A stretch of 64,000 nucleotides of DNA from Parabacteroides massiliensis (GTDB lineage: Bacteria; Bacteroidota; Bacteroidia; Bacteroidales; Tannerellaceae), in assembly GCF_900155425.1 (NCBI RefSeq), contig NZ_LT700189.1, forward strand, positions 62,001-126,000, written 5' to 3'. The notes under the pieces were generated by a model. The model had not been told where the DNA came from. It searched no databases and was given only the letters and a program-made list of their open reading frames with translations. The stretch's first letter is position 1. Each line of letters opens with the position of its first letter. Below, in pieces: positions 25,426-37,636 of this stretch. The translations under genes and the position numbers were made by a program.

Positions 25426-26694
25426 TTAGCTGTTGTAGGCCGTTTCGCCATGCTCGTAGATGTCCAGCCCTTCTTCTTCCACACGTGCCGGAACACGCAG
25501 TCCGTGTATGATGTCCAGGCCCTTGAATACCACGAAACCCATTGTGGCTGCCCAGCAACCGACGACTGCCGCACCGAACACCTGTGCCAGCAGGAAGTTC
25601 ACACTTCCGCTGTAGAAAAGCCCTTCTTCCGTGGCAAACAATCCAGCCAGGATCGTACCGAGGCATCCGCAGACACCATGTACGGAAGAGGCACCGACCG
25701 GATCGTCGATTTTTAGGACGTGGTCGATAAACTCGACCGCATAAATCATGATCGTACCGCAAATGGCGCCGATGATCACGGCCCCTAACGGAGACACCAC
25801 GTCACAACCAGCAGTGATGCCGACCAGCCCGGCCAAGACCCCGTTCAGCGTTAATGAAAGAGAGGGTTTCTTATATTTGATCCAAGCTACGACCAGCGAA
25901 AGGAACCCCCCGGCGCAGGCAGCTAAGTTGGTTGTCAGGAATACGTGGGAGATCGCCATGCGGTTGCCTTCGCCCGAAGCAGCCAATTGCGAACCGGGGT
26001 TGAACCCGAACCAACCGAACCACAGGATGAACACACCGAGGCAGGCCAATGTCAGGCTATGTCCGGGAATGGCCCGCGATTTCTTGTCTTTTCCGTATTT
26101 GCCGATACGCGGCCCGATGATGGCTGCACCTACCAGAGCTACCCATCCGCCTACGGAGTGGACGACTGTGGAACCGGCAAAATCGTGGAAAGTCGTCCCG
26201 AACGTGTTCATCATAAAACTGCCCTCTTCGCTGTTCATCAGCCAGCCGCCTCCCCAGGTCCAGTGACCGCTGACGGGATAAATCAGCAAGCTGATCAGGA
26301 TGGTATAGGCCAGATACATGGAGAATTTGGTCCGTTCAGCCATCGCACCGGAAACGATTGTGGCAGCTGTCGCGCAGAATACCGTCTGGAAGATCAGGAA
26401 CCCTTCGACCGGTAGTTGAGAGTGATAGAAGTTCAGGTTGAACAGGTTGGGCGTCCCGATGAAACTGCCGGCTCCGAACATGATGCCGAAACCGACGGAC
26501 CAGAACAGCAATGATCCCAACATGAAATCGAGCAGGTTCTTCATCAATATATTCGCCGTATTCTTGGTCCGGGTAAAGCCGGCTTCTACGAGAGCGAATC
26601 CCGGCTGCATGAAAAAAACTAACATGGCTGCAAGTAGCATCCACACGGTATCGAGTGATAGGGCTAAGTCTGTTATTGTATATGTAGTATCCAT
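25426..26694 (-). CDS. amtB: Ammonium transporter
   Basis: A 422-residue Amt/MEP/Rh-family membrane channel with about eleven transmembrane segments. Conserved stretches include LVFFMQPGFALVEAGFTRTKN, FHDFAGSTVVHSVGGWVALVGA (twin-His region) and GASSVHGVCGCLGTI. The ATG at 26694 is preferred; an in-frame TTG at 26727 lies in a repeat. Next to glnK, whose product binds and gates AmtB under nitrogen excess (family knowledge). No extra C-terminal domain. Confidence 0.95.
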   Translation of the reverse strand: MDTTYTITDLALSLDTVWMLLAAMLVFFMQPGFALVEAGFTRTKNTANILMKNLLDFMLGSLLFWSVGFGIMFGAGSFIGTPNLFNLNFYHSQLPVEGFLIFQTVFCATAATIVSGAMAERTKFSMYLAYTILISLLIYPVSGHWTWGGGWLMNSEEGSFMMNTFGTTFHDFAGSTVVHSVGGWVALVGAAIIGPRIGKYGKDKKSRAIPGHSLTLACLGVFILWFGWFGFNPGSQLAASGEGNRMAISHVFLTTNLAACAGGFLSLVVAWIKYKKPSLSLTLNGVLAGLVGITAGCDVVSPLGAVIIGAICGTIMIYAVEFIDHVLKIDDPVGASSVHGVCGCLGTILAGLFATEEGLFYSGSVNFLLAQVFGAAVVGCWAATMGFVVFKGLDIIHGLRVPARVEEEGLDIYEHGETAYNS

Positions 26695-26720
26695 TGTGAA
26701 TGATTGTTTAATTGATTGAT

Positions 26721-26762
26721 TAGCCAATATGCCAATGGGTAAGATAGTGGTTTGGCATATTA
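26721..26762. repeat. GCCAAT-family inverted repeat
   Basis: TAGCCAATATGCCAATGGG and the inverted TTTGGCATATTA lie between glnK and amtB; same family as 4196-4267. Confidence 0.55.
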
Positions 26763-26763
26763 T

Positions 26764-27120
26764 TTATTTTTCCTGCTCCGCATTGTAGAGTGCTATATCA
26801 CCGCGTTCCCCCGTGCGGATACGGATGGAATCTTCAACCGGAATGACAAAGATGCGCCCGTCGCCTATCTCGCCCGTTTGAGCGGCTTTGATGATGGCCT
26901 GTACGGTCTTCTCCACATTCTTGTCACGGACGACAATGGAGATCAGCGTACGTTCGATGTAGCTTGTGTCATATACGACACCACGGTAGATACGTCCTTG
27001 CCGTGCTTTACCGACCCCTCTCACGTCGTAGTACGAAAACCATTCGATGTCGGCTTCGAGAAGTGCCTCTTTCACCTCTTCGAACTTGGTCTTGCGAATA
27101 ATTGCTTCAATCTTTTTCAT
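26764..27120 (-). CDS. glnK: PII nitrogen regulatory protein
   Basis: A 118-residue trimeric PII signal protein that senses ATP/ADP and 2-oxoglutarate and controls AmtB and nitrogen enzymes. The T-loop contains GVGKARQGRIYRG with the tyrosine Y45 at the position uridylylated in proteobacteria; the B-loop/signature TGEIGDGRIFVIPVEDSIRIRTGERG is intact. Linked to amtB, which identifies it as the GlnK type. Its upstream region holds a large inverted repeat and an IS982 element 163 nt before the ATG, with no TAnnTTTG box visible. Confidence 0.95.
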   Translation of the reverse strand: MKKIEAIIRKTKFEEVKEALLEADIEWFSYYDVRGVGKARQGRIYRGVVYDTSYIERTLISIVVRDKNVEKTVQAIIKAAQTGEIGDGRIFVIPVEDSIRIRTGERGDIALYNAEQEK

Positions 27121-27135
27121 AACCTTAAAGAGTTG

Positions 27136-27257
27136 GGGTGAAATCTCACCCGATTAATATTTTGGGAAAAGGTGTATAGAATGTCCGTCGCTTCAGTTGG
27201 GGATGGTTGCGGTATAACATTCTATAAAATCAATAAACTGGACGGACTTTTCTATAC
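27136..27257 (-). promoter_or_regulatory. Structured upstream region of glnK
   Basis: GTATAGAATGTCCGTC (27174-27189) faces GACGGACTTTTCTATAC (27241-27257), an almost perfect 16-17 base inverted repeat around 51 nt. Closer to the gene, GGGTGA-AATC-TCACCC (27136-27151) forms a second short hairpin 16 nt before the start codon. Either could be an operator or RNA structure. No standard promoter box was found here. Confidence 0.45.
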
Positions 27258-27282
27258 AATCCTTTTTCTTTTTTTATGATAA

Positions 27283-28355
27283 ATGCGAATCAGCAGTTGG
27301 CTTTCTGATTCAAAAATTAAAAATTAACAAATGTAAGTAGAGCAATAGCCAACTTTCCAAAGGTATGTACCAACAGCCCTTTGGTAGCTCTTACTTTAGA
27401 TGCTCTTTGAATTTCTGTTTTTTCATTCAGCCAGTTGAAAAAGGATTCGATAGGTTGTCTGACTTTAGAAACGGCTTGCGAGAAAAGGTCTCTTGCAGCT
27501 TTCTCCCTCTGTTTGAGAACTTCCGGTTCCCCTTTAATCTCTTTATGCGGAGTAAGCACTTTAACCGGATTGTTCTCATTAAAGAAAGAGAAATCGCTGT
27601 AAATCTTGTCTGCAAGCACCGTCTTTCCGGATAGGTATGGCACGCATTCGCTTTTGAATACGGTCAGGTCGTTGTCCGAAGCCGGTGTCAGAGTTATCAT
27701 TTCCGGAAAAGGTAAGGTTCCCTCCCTACGCTGTCCTACCATATGCAGTTTCATGCCATAGTAGTACATGTTCTTAGTGGAGCAATACCCTTTTGATGTT
27801 ATCTCCGTAGCTACTTTCCCCTCTCGGTTTTTCCCTTTACAGGTCACTATCGGCATAGAATCGACAATGGATATAATGGAGTCGCAATCCTTGGGCTTGA
27901 ATGATTGTATCATGGTTTCCACCAGCACCTTAAATGTTTCTGAAAGCATATTTAGGCGTACGCAAAACGTTTGATAAGACGGCAATTTTGGAAACCATGA
28001 TGACAGATACTCCTTAGCGAAGGTATGTATCTCCTTGATGTTGAAGTATCTCTGGCAGTACCCGCAGAACAGATAGATGGTAAGAACCTCCTCATCCGTA
28101 AACTCAGGATTGGAATTGTTACTGAATCTCTGGCAGTGGAAACGCAGAGAAGACTTATGGACATCACAGATATACATATACAAACCTATTAGTATTAACT
28201 TTTTCTCCTTGGGAATCATAATTAGAAAAATGAGTGGTTTTATTCTTCTAATTTACTGATTTTCAAGGAGATTACAAAATAAAATAATGAGATAATTAAC
28301 TGAATTACAAACTTTTAAATCAAGAATCTGAAGATGTTTTCAACTGCTGATTCGC
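27283..28355 (-). mobile_element. IS982-family insertion sequence
   Basis: An approximately 1.07-kb element with perfect terminal inverted repeats: GCGAATCAGCAGTTG at the left end and CAACTGCTGATTCGC at the right, extended by A/T. ATGATAA directly flanks both sides (27276-27282 and 28356-28362), a likely seven-base target duplication. It contains one intact transposase gene. Ends and duplication are intact, suggesting a recent insertion, between dapL and the glnK upstream region. Confidence 0.88.
27317..28219 (-). CDS. IS982-family transposase
   Basis: A 300-residue DDE transposase. The N-terminal DNA-binding half contains FTDEEVLTIYLFCGYCQRYFNIKEIH. The first catalytic Asp is in SIVDSMPIVTCKGKNR, then KGYCSTKNMYYYGMKLHM, a second Asp in TLTPASDNDLTVF or VLADKIYSDF, and the C-terminal SKVRQPIESFFNWLNEKTEIQRASKVRATKGLL region holds the Glu. 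Frame is complete, so the element may be active. Composition (AT-rich) is slightly unlike the flanking genes. Confidence 0.88.
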   Translation of the reverse strand: MIPKEKKLILIGLYMYICDVHKSSLRFHCQRFSNNSNPEFTDEEVLTIYLFCGYCQRYFNIKEIHTFAKEYLSSWFPKLPSYQTFCVRLNMLSETFKVLVETMIQSFKPKDCDSIISIVDSMPIVTCKGKNREGKVATEITSKGYCSTKNMYYYGMKLHMVGQRREGTLPFPEMITLTPASDNDLTVFKSECVPYLSGKTVLADKIYSDFSFFNENNPVKVLTPHKEIKGEPEVLKQREKAARDLFSQAVSKVRQPIESFFNWLNEKTEIQRASKVRATKGLLVHTFGKLAIALLTFVNF

Positions 28356-28382
28356 ATGATAACCTAAATGTCCTTCGTTCGC

Positions 28383-29612
28383 TCAGATCAGCCATTTTTT
28401 TATTCTGGCCATGGCCTCCAACGTGTCGTCTCTGTCTCCGAAAGCAGTGAGGCGGAGAAAACCCTCGCCGCTGGGTCCGAACCCCACACCGGGAGTCCCT
28501 ACTATGTTGACTTCGTAAAGCAGCTTGTCAAAAAACTTCCAGGAAGAGAGGTTGTTCGGTGTTTTCAACCAGATGTAAGGGGCGTTTTCGCCGCCATACA
28601 CTTTCAAACCGCAGCTCTGGAGGCTTTCCCGCATGATACGGGCGTTGGTCATATAATAATCGATCGTTTTCTTGATCTGCGCTTTGCCCTCCGGACTGTA
28701 TACCGCTTCGGCGCCTCGCTGGGTGATGTAGCTCGTACCGTTGAACTTTGTGCACTGGCGGCGGTTCCACATCCGGTTCAACGGAACCCGTTCGCCTGCC
28801 AGGGTGAAAGCGTTCAACTCTTTGGGAACAACCGTGTAACCGCACCGCACACCGGTGAAACCGGCTGTCTTGGAGAAGCTGCGGAATTCGATCGCCACCT
28901 TCTTCGCTCCCTTGATCTCATAGATAGAATGAGGAATGTTGGGGTCTTGGATGTAGGCCTCGTAAGCTGAGTCGTACATGATCAGGCAGTCATTGGCAAG
29001 GGCATAGTTCACCCATTTCTTCAGCTCGTCTTTCGTAAGTGTCGTCCCGGTCGGGTTGTTCGGGTAGCAGAGATAAATGATGTCTACGCGTCGGCTGGGC
29101 AGGTCGGGGACGAAGTTGTTGGCTTCCGTACAGGGAATGTAGACCACGTCGCTCCATTTGCTGTCTTCCAGTATGCCGGTCCGTCCGCTCATCACGTTCG
29201 AGTCGATATATACCGGATAGACCGGGTCTGTCACACCGATGCTGTTGTCGTGGCGAAGCATATCGCCTATGTTTCCGCAGTCGCTTTTCGCACCGTCGCT
29301 CACGAACACTTCGGCGGGTTCGAGGAAGATGCCGCGGCTGGCGTAATCGTTTTTGATGATGGCATCTATCAGAAAAGGATAGCCTTGTTCGGGGCCGTAT
29401 CCGTGGAATGTATCCTTGCTTGCCATTTCATCGACCGCCTTATGCATGGCTTCGATGACGGCTGGGGCTAACGGTTGTGTCACATCGCCGATACCCATGC
29501 GGATAATCCTCTCTTTCGGATGTGTAACCTTAAAACTGTTTACCTTCTTTGCAATGTCCGAGAACAGGTAATTGTTTTGTAGCTTTAGGAAATGCTCATT
29601 AATCAGTGCCAT
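28383..29612 (-). CDS. dapL: LL-diaminopimelate aminotransferase
   Basis: A 409-residue class I/II PLP aminotransferase that makes LL-diaminopimelate directly from tetrahydrodipicolinate and glutamate, bypassing the succinylase route. The PLP lysine lies in [22 protein letters not shown]; the N-terminal [15 protein letters not shown] and [14 protein letters not shown] blocks match DapL. Start chosen at the ATG 29612, two codons after a TTG. It lies 26 nt downstream of dapF, and the two complete the lysine and peptidoglycan precursor branch. The IS982 element ends 27 nt beyond its stop codon. Confidence 0.95.
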   Translation of the reverse strand: MALINEHFLKLQNNYLFSDIAKKVNSFKVTHPKERIIRMGIGDVTQPLAPAVIEAMHKAVDEMASKDTFHGYGPEQGYPFLIDAIIKNDYASRGIFLEPAEVFVSDGAKSDCGNIGDMLRHDNSIGVTDPVYPVYIDSNVMSGRTGILEDSKWSDVVYIPCTEANNFVPDLPSRRVDIIYLCYPNNPTGTTLTKDELKKWVNYALANDCLIMYDSAYEAYIQDPNIPHSIYEIKGAKKVAIEFRSFSKTAGFTGVRCGYTVVPKELNAFTLAGERVPLNRMWNRRQCTKFNGTSYITQRGAEAVYSPEGKAQIKKTIDYYMTNARIMRESLQSCGLKVYGGENAPYIWLKTPNNLSSWKFFDKLLYEVNIVGTPGVGFGPSGEGFLRLTAFGDRDDTLEAMARIKKWLI

Positions 29613-29638
29613 ACTCAATCAATCGTTTTTTGTTGTGT

Positions 29639-30463
29639 TTATATTTCCAGTTCCCCTTCGAATACTTTGACCGCTCCACCGGTCATATAGACATGTCCGG
29701 AACTTTCGTCCCAACGGATGGTGAGGGGGCCTCCATCCATGATGACTTTGGTTTTCCGTCCGGTTTTCCCACGTACTGCGCCTGCTACGGCTGTCGCACA
29801 AGCTCCGGTTCCGCAAGCCATCGTGATGCCGGAGCCGCGTTCCCAAACCCTCATCCGTACTTCGTCGGTGCTTAGTACTTGAACAAATTCTACATTTGTA
29901 CGGTTCGGGAATAGCGGATGGCATTCCAATAAAGGTCCGATGACCGGCAGATTTATATTCGTAATATCTTCGACGAAAATGACGAGATGCGGGTTCCCCA
30001 TCGAGACGACCGTTCCTGTATAAAAATTGCCTCCGGCTTCTATTTCAAGTGCCGTTTCGCCTACAGCCGGACAGCCCATGTCGACCGTCACTTCGGTTAC
30101 CTCTTCGCGGGAACCGGAAAGTTGCCGGGTGGACAGTTGCAATTCCTTGATGCCGGATAGTGTTTCCAGCGTAACGATCTTTTTGTCTGTCAACCCCTTG
30201 TCATATACATATTTGCCAATGCAACGGGAGGCATTCCCGCACATCATGGCTTCGGAGCCGTCTGCATTGAAAATACGCATGCTGAAGTCGGCGATCTTTG
30301 AAGAACCGATCAGAACCAATCCGTCCGAGCCGATTCCGGTATGAGGCGCACTCAATCTGATGGCAAGTTCTTCCGGGTTTTGAATCGGAAAAGCCATTGT
30401 GTTCACGTATATATAATCGTTTCCGGCTCCGTGCATCTTTGTGAATTTGATTGGTTTTGTCAT
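29639..30463 (-). CDS. dapF: Diaminopimelate epimerase
   Basis: A 274-residue enzyme interconverting LL- and meso-diaminopimelate for cell-wall and lysine synthesis. The cofactor-free two-cysteine mechanism is supported by C75 in MCGNASRC and the second cysteine in [12 protein letters not shown] terminus [15 protein letters not shown] is typical. ATG 30463 is preferred over an upstream ATG at 30514 that coincides with the promoter region. Operon dapF-dapL. Confidence 0.95.
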   Translation of the reverse strand: MTKPIKFTKMHGAGNDYIYVNTMAFPIQNPEELAIRLSAPHTGIGSDGLVLIGSSKIADFSMRIFNADGSEAMMCGNASRCIGKYVYDKGLTDKKIVTLETLSGIKELQLSTRQLSGSREEVTEVTVDMGCPAVGETALEIEAGGNFYTGTVVSMGNPHLVIFVEDITNINLPVIGPLLECHPLFPNRTNVEFVQVLSTDEVRMRVWERGSGITMACGTGACATAVAGAVRGKTGRKTKVIMDGGPLTIRWDESSGHVYMTGGAVKVFEGELEI

Positions 30464-30511
30464 TTTACTTGTTATAATTTGTTTATTGTATCTTTTTGTT
30501 TTGTTACAGTG

Positions 30512-30519
30512 CAAATATA
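30512..30519 (-). promoter_or_regulatory. Predicted dapF promoter (-7 box)
   Basis: TATATTTG on the minus strand, 48 nt before the ATG. Confidence 0.5.
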
Positions 30520-30712
30520 CGACTTTTTGATATATTAGTTGCTAAAATTGTGTCTGGATGTACGAAAAATATATTGTTTGTGACGGATTGTTATAAACAG
30601 GTGGGTTTTGTGTTATATTTCGTAATGTTATGGCAGGTTTTATGTTTATGATTGTAAGTTGATTTAGGGAGAGAAGTGGCGGATCGGCTTACACAATGGT
30701 TTTTAACAAGAG

Positions 30713-30770
30713 AAGCGGGTGTGTATTCTATGTTTTCATGCAAGTAAAAACATAGAATGCACACCCGCTT
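30713..30770. terminator. Long hairpin between beta-galactosidase gene and dapF
   Basis: Twenty-four bases (30713-30736) pair with 30747-30770 with a single G-U/mismatch, around a ten-base loop. It lies 9 nt downstream of the lacZ stop, so it is its likely terminator; its inner arms carry AAAACATAGAAT, related to the AAAACATAGGTG palindromes elsewhere. No T-run. Confidence 0.6.
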
Positions 30771-30778
30771 CGGACAGG

Positions 30779-34387
<3,609 letters not shown>

Positions 34388-34388
34388 T

Positions 34389-34396
34389 CAAAAGTA
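34389..34396 (-). promoter_or_regulatory. Predicted beta-galactosidase promoter (-7 box)
   Basis: TACTTTTG on the minus strand, 26 nt before the ATG. Confidence 0.55.
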
Positions 34397-34441
34397 GGAC
34401 AATTTGGCGGATAATCCTATTCCCGTTTCTGTATTTATTTT

Positions 34442-34449
34442 TACTTTTG
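34442..34449 (+). promoter_or_regulatory. Predicted cupin promoter (-7 box)
   Basis: TACTTTTG on the plus strand, 28 nt before the start; it overlaps any longer in-frame start, supporting ATG 34477. Confidence 0.55.
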
Positions 34450-34476
34450 TCTGTATATAAACAGAATAGGAGGAAT

Positions 34477-34809
34477 ATGGAAAGTGATAATTTTCAGTAC
34501 GAGAGAGAAATGAAGTGGGATAATGCCGGTGAAGGTGTCGTCCGTCAGATCATGGCCTACAATGACGACCTGATGATGGTCAAGGTCAAGTTTGAAACCG
34601 GGGCTGTCGGCACGCCTCATACACACCCGCACACACAGGCGACTTATGTGGCAAGCGGTGTGTTCGAGTTTACGACGGATGGCGAGACAAAGATCGTCCG
34701 TCCGGGCGACGGCGTCTACATGAAACCGGGTGTCCTACACGGTTGCAAGTGCCTGGAGGCAGGCGTACTGATCGACACATTCAGCCCGATGCGCAAGGAT
34801 TTTCTGTAA
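34477..34809 (+). CDS. Small cupin-domain protein
   Basis: A 110-residue single-domain cupin. The first metal-binding motif is GTPHTHPHTQATYVASGVFEF (His/His/Glu-type), the second is PGDGVYMKPGVLHGCKCLEAG. Such proteins bind a divalent metal and act as isomerases, sugar-binding or regulatory folds; the substrate is unknown here. The ATG has an unusually strong Shine-Dalgarno (AGGAGGAAT) for this genome, which fixes the start. Stand-alone gene with promoter and terminator, divergent from the beta-galactosidase gene. Confidence 0.88.
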   Translation: MESDNFQYEREMKWDNAGEGVVRQIMAYNDDLMMVKVKFETGAVGTPHTHPHTQATYVASGVFEFTTDGETKIVRPGDGVYMKPGVLHGCKCLEAGVLIDTFSPMRKDFL

Positions 34810-34849
34810 TACATTAAAGGGTATAGTTTTTTAGGCTTTATGCTTTACG

Positions 34850-34886
34850 GCCTATCTCCGGCAATGTCCGGAGGTAGGCTATTTTT
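34850..34886 (+). terminator. Cupin-gene terminator
   Basis: GCCTATCTCCGG pairs fully (one G-U) with CCGGAGGTAGGC around CAATGT, followed by TATTTTTG. Confidence 0.85.
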
Positions 34887-34899
34887 GTACCAATAAGGG

Positions 34900-35124
34900 C
34901 TATTGCATCTTACCCGTCAAGATTTCGTTTTCGAGGAAATCATATATATACAATGAACTTTGATAATATAAATGCGTTTTTACATCTTCAAGTTTGGCAT
35001 AAGTATCGGAGTTATAAATAGTGCGCAAGGCTATTTCCGTATCCATTCCATGCCGTTCCATTAATAGCAAGGTGAGATCTTTGACTATACTTTCGACCAT
35101 GTATTCTATTTCTTTCTTGTTCAT
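34900..35124 (-). CDS. DUF3791-type small protein (third gene of cassette)
   Basis: A 74-residue protein: KKEIEYMVESIVKDLTLLLMERHGMDTEIALRTIYNSDTYAKLEDVKTHLYYQSSLYIYDFLENEI in overlapping segments, all helical, matching the DUF3791 pattern (short acidic helical domain ending with Y-x-F/L-E). Its ATG overlaps the stop of the DUF3990 gene (ATGA at 35124-35121), implying translational coupling. Likely partner or antitoxin of the DUF3990 protein; this role is an inference. Confidence 0.75.
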   Translation of the reverse strand: MNKKEIEYMVESIVKDLTLLLMERHGMDTEIALRTIYNSDTYAKLEDVKTHLYYQSSLYIYDFLENEILTGKMQ

Positions 35125-35600
35125 AATCGTTTAAGTTTAGAAATTGCCGCTATTGTTCCAAAGAAATACTGAATTGTTATTCCTTTCATGTAAGTTAGCT
35201 TTTTGACAAGGGTTTCTAAGTCTATGATATCGTCTGTGTATCTACGTAATTGAAAACCAACACGATCATTGGCAATAGGACCTATCACAATGTCATAATC
35301 ATGGATTGGATCCTTCATCGAATTATTTCTGTTAGCCAGTATAAAAAGAGCCCACTCTTCGGTGTAAGTATCAAATGATTTTACTTTCAGCTCGCCGGAT
35401 GATAAGAGTGAAGCATCGAGTTCGAAAGCATATATAAAGACTTCACCTTCTCCCTGTTGGTCGATCTTAGCTTTAGCCATATCTATAGCCTGTCGTTTAT
35501 CCGAAGTTAGGTAGAAGCCTTTACCGAAATCTTTATTAGGCTTAGATTTTGATAGATCTATTTGATCGAATGGTTTGTTTGTGCCGTGATATAGTATCAT
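35121..35600 (-). CDS. DUF3990 protein, possible ADP-ribosyltransferase-type toxin
   Basis: A 159-residue protein beginning MILYHGTNKPFDQIDLSKSK, then FGKGFYLTSDKRQAIDMAKAK. The YHGT and FGKGFYLT-type motifs are those of DUF3990, which resemble the H-Y-(E/Q) core of ADP-ribosyltransferase folds (HG, Y in GFYLT). The conserved acidic end residue is not obvious to me. The ATG at 35600 overlaps the preceding DUF3791 stop by 4 nt (ATGA), and its own stop overlaps the next DUF3791 start by 4 nt. No signal peptide, so the protein acts in the cytoplasm. Enzymatic and toxin roles are inferences. Confidence 0.78.
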   Translation of the reverse strand: MILYHGTNKPFDQIDLSKSKPNKDFGKGFYLTSDKRQAIDMAKAKIDQQGEGEVFIYAFELDASLLSSGELKVKSFDTYTEEWALFILANRNNSMKDPIHDYDIVIGPIANDRVGFQLRRYTDDIIDLETLVKKLTYMKGITIQYFFGTIAAISKLKRL

Positions 35601-35830
35601 AGGACAAGCGCCCCTCCTTGGCGGTGACAAAAGTCGGTAATGTGTTTTATCACATCATTGAAAGAAAAAGTGTGTTCTACTCCATAATGTTTAGAAATAA
35701 ATTCCAAACCTTTATATCTTTCAATGTAGTTGAAAGCCTGTTTCTTTTTTAGAGAATGGGCTTTTGCAAATTCCGATACACAAGCGATTAAGAATTCTAC
35801 TTTATCTGCTATTGGGTAATTTGTATTCAT
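35597..35830 (-). CDS. DUF3791-type small protein (first gene of cassette)
   Basis: A 77-residue helical protein (DKVEFLIACVSEFAKAHSL, AFNYIERYKGLEFISKHYGVEHT, FNDVIKHITDFCHRQGG) of the DUF3791 type, related in pattern but not closely to the third gene of the cassette. First of three genes coupled by ATGA overlaps, with its own promoter box at 35861. Two different DUF3791 genes around one DUF3990 gene suggest a neutralising partner pair. Confidence 0.75.
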   Translation of the reverse strand: MNTNYPIADKVEFLIACVSEFAKAHSLKKKQAFNYIERYKGLEFISKHYGVEHTFSFNDVIKHITDFCHRQGGALVL

Positions 35831-35860
35831 ATCATTTGCTGTTATTACCGATGATGTTCA

Positions 35861-35868
35861 CAAAGATA
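35861..35868 (-). promoter_or_regulatory. Predicted promoter of the DUF3791-DUF3990-DUF3791 cassette
   Basis: TATCTTTG on the minus strand, 31 nt before the first ATG. Confidence 0.6.
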
Positions 35869-35935
35869 GCGAAAATAAAATAATCCCCGTAGCAAAATAT
35901 GGATTTAGGTGTGTTTTGTTACGGGGATCGGTATG

Positions 35936-37600
35936 TTAGTAGGCTGCTTCGTGTATTCCTTTCACTGCTCGGCCGCTGGGGTCGTTCATGTTTTTGAAGG
36001 AGGCATCCCAGGCGAGAGCTTCGGCAGTGGAACAGGCGACACTGGGTACGCTCGGCACGCTGCGGGCGGCGCTTTCACTGGGGAAATGTTCTTCGAAGAT
36101 GGTACGGTAGAAGTATTCTTCTTTGTTCTGCGGCGTGTTGATCGGGAAGCGTCGGGCAGCATTCGCCATTTCGGTGTCGCTGACAGCCTCGGCTGTCACC
36201 TTCTTCAGGGTGTCGATCCAGCTGTAGCCGACACCGTCGGAGAACTGTTCTTTCTGACGCCAGGCGATTTCAGGAGGGAGCATGTCGGCAAAAGCTTCGC
36301 GGAGGATTTTCTTCTCGATCACACTGCCCGGACACATTTTTGCTTCGGGATTGAGGCGCATGGCAACGTCAAGAAACTCTTTGTCGAGGAAAGGAACGCG
36401 GCCTTCCACACCCCAGGCACACAGGCTTTTGTTGGCCCGTAGGCAATCGTACATGTAGAGTTTGCTCAGTTTGCGGACTGTCTCCTCGTGGAATGCCTTC
36501 GCATTCGGGGCTTTATGGAAATAGAGGTAACCGCCGAACACTTCGTCCGCCCCTTCACCGCTCAGCACCATCTTGATGCCCATCGACTTGATTACACGGG
36601 CCAGCAGGTACATCGGGGTAGAGGCACGGACAGTCGTCACGTCGTATGTTTCGATATAGTAGATCACGTCGCGGATGGCATCAAGCCCTTCCTCGATCGT
36701 GTAGTTGATCTCGTGGTGGACAGTACCGATATAATCAGCCACTTTCTTGGCTGCCGCCAAGTCGGGAGCGCCTTTGAGACCGACGGCGAAGGAGTGCAGC
36801 TGAGGCCACCACGCATCGGCCTTTCCTTCGGTCTCGATACGTTTGGCAGCATATTTTTTTGCGATGGCGGAGGTGATGGACGAGTCCAGGCCGCCGGAAA
36901 GAAGCACGCCGTAGGGCACGTCGCTCATTAGCTGGCGGCGTACGGCTGCTTCGAGGGCATCGTGCAGTTCCTCTACACTGGCGGGATTGTCTTTCACGTT
37001 GTCATACTCCATCCAGTCGCGGACGTACCAACGGGTGAAATCCTTATCGCGGCTATAGAAATAATGTCCCGGAGGAAACTGGTCGTATGAGGCGGCGAAA
37101 CCTTCAAGTCCTTTCAGTTCGGAAGATACGAGAAGATGTCCTTCGTTGTCATAACCGATATAGAGAGGAATGACACCGATCGGGTCACGGGCGATCAGGT
37201 AGCAGTCGTTCGCTTCGTCATAGAGGGCGAAACCGAAGATACCGCTCAGTTTTTCCACACATCCGACACCATACTTGCGATAGAGGGCGAGGATGACCTC
37301 GCAGTCACTTCCGGTCTGGAATTCGTATTCGTCTTTCAGTTGTTCGCGGAGTTCGCGATGGTTGTATATCTCACCGTTGACGGTGAGGATCAGTTTGCCG
37401 TCTTTGCTTTTCAACGGTTGCCCTCCGGATGCCGGATCGACGATGGAGAGGCGTTCGTGGGCGAGAATGGCGGTCTTCCCTTGATAAATTCCGCTCCAGT
37501 CCGGACCGCGATGACGGATGCGTTTACTCATTTTTAAAGCCTGCTGACGAAGGTCGGCGGCGCTGCTATGGATGTTGAATATTGCTGTAATGCCACACAT
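35936..37600 (-). CDS. asnB: Asparagine synthetase B (glutamine-hydrolysing)
   Basis: A 554-residue enzyme making asparagine from aspartate, ATP and glutamine. The N-terminal Ntn glutaminase starts MCGITAIFNI with catalytic C2 and has RHRGPDWSG, HERLSIVD and NGEIYNH. The synthetase half carries the PP-loop LLSGGLDSSITSAIA and the SGEGADEVFGGY motif. Length equals E. coli AsnB. Third gene of the gltB-gltD-asnB group, 26 nt after gltD, tying asparagine synthesis to glutamate synthase expression. Confidence 0.96.
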   Translation of the reverse strand: MCGITAIFNIHSSAADLRQQALKMSKRIRHRGPDWSGIYQGKTAILAHERLSIVDPASGGQPLKSKDGKLILTVNGEIYNHRELREQLKDEYEFQTGSDCEVILALYRKYGVGCVEKLSGIFGFALYDEANDCYLIARDPIGVIPLYIGYDNEGHLLVSSELKGLEGFAASYDQFPPGHYFYSRDKDFTRWYVRDWMEYDNVKDNPASVEELHDALEAAVRRQLMSDVPYGVLLSGGLDSSITSAIAKKYAAKRIETEGKADAWWPQLHSFAVGLKGAPDLAAAKKVADYIGTVHHEINYTIEEGLDAIRDVIYYIETYDVTTVRASTPMYLLARVIKSMGIKMVLSGEGADEVFGGYLYFHKAPNAKAFHEETVRKLSKLYMYDCLRANKSLCAWGVEGRVPFLDKEFLDVAMRLNPEAKMCPGSVIEKKILREAFADMLPPEIAWRQKEQFSDGVGYSWIDTLKKVTAEAVSDTEMANAARRFPINTPQNKEEYFYRTIFEEHFPSESAARSVPSVPSVACSTAEALAWDASFKNMNDPSGRAVKGIHEAAY

Positions 37601-37604
37601 GGAA

Positions 37605-37636
37605 ATTATGATTTTTAATTTATGAATTATGATTTA
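37605..37636. repeat. CATAAAT-family repeat at the gltD end
   Basis: ATTATGATTTTTAATTTATGAATTATG and similar units fill the 26-nt gltD-asnB gap and supply the last codons (HKS) and stop of gltD. Same family as 12725-12756. Confidence 0.55.

Noticed and set aside
27121..27282. Sigma-54 promoter for glnK
   Set aside because: No GG-N10-GC element of the right spacing was found on the minus strand, so no sigma-54 site is claimed.
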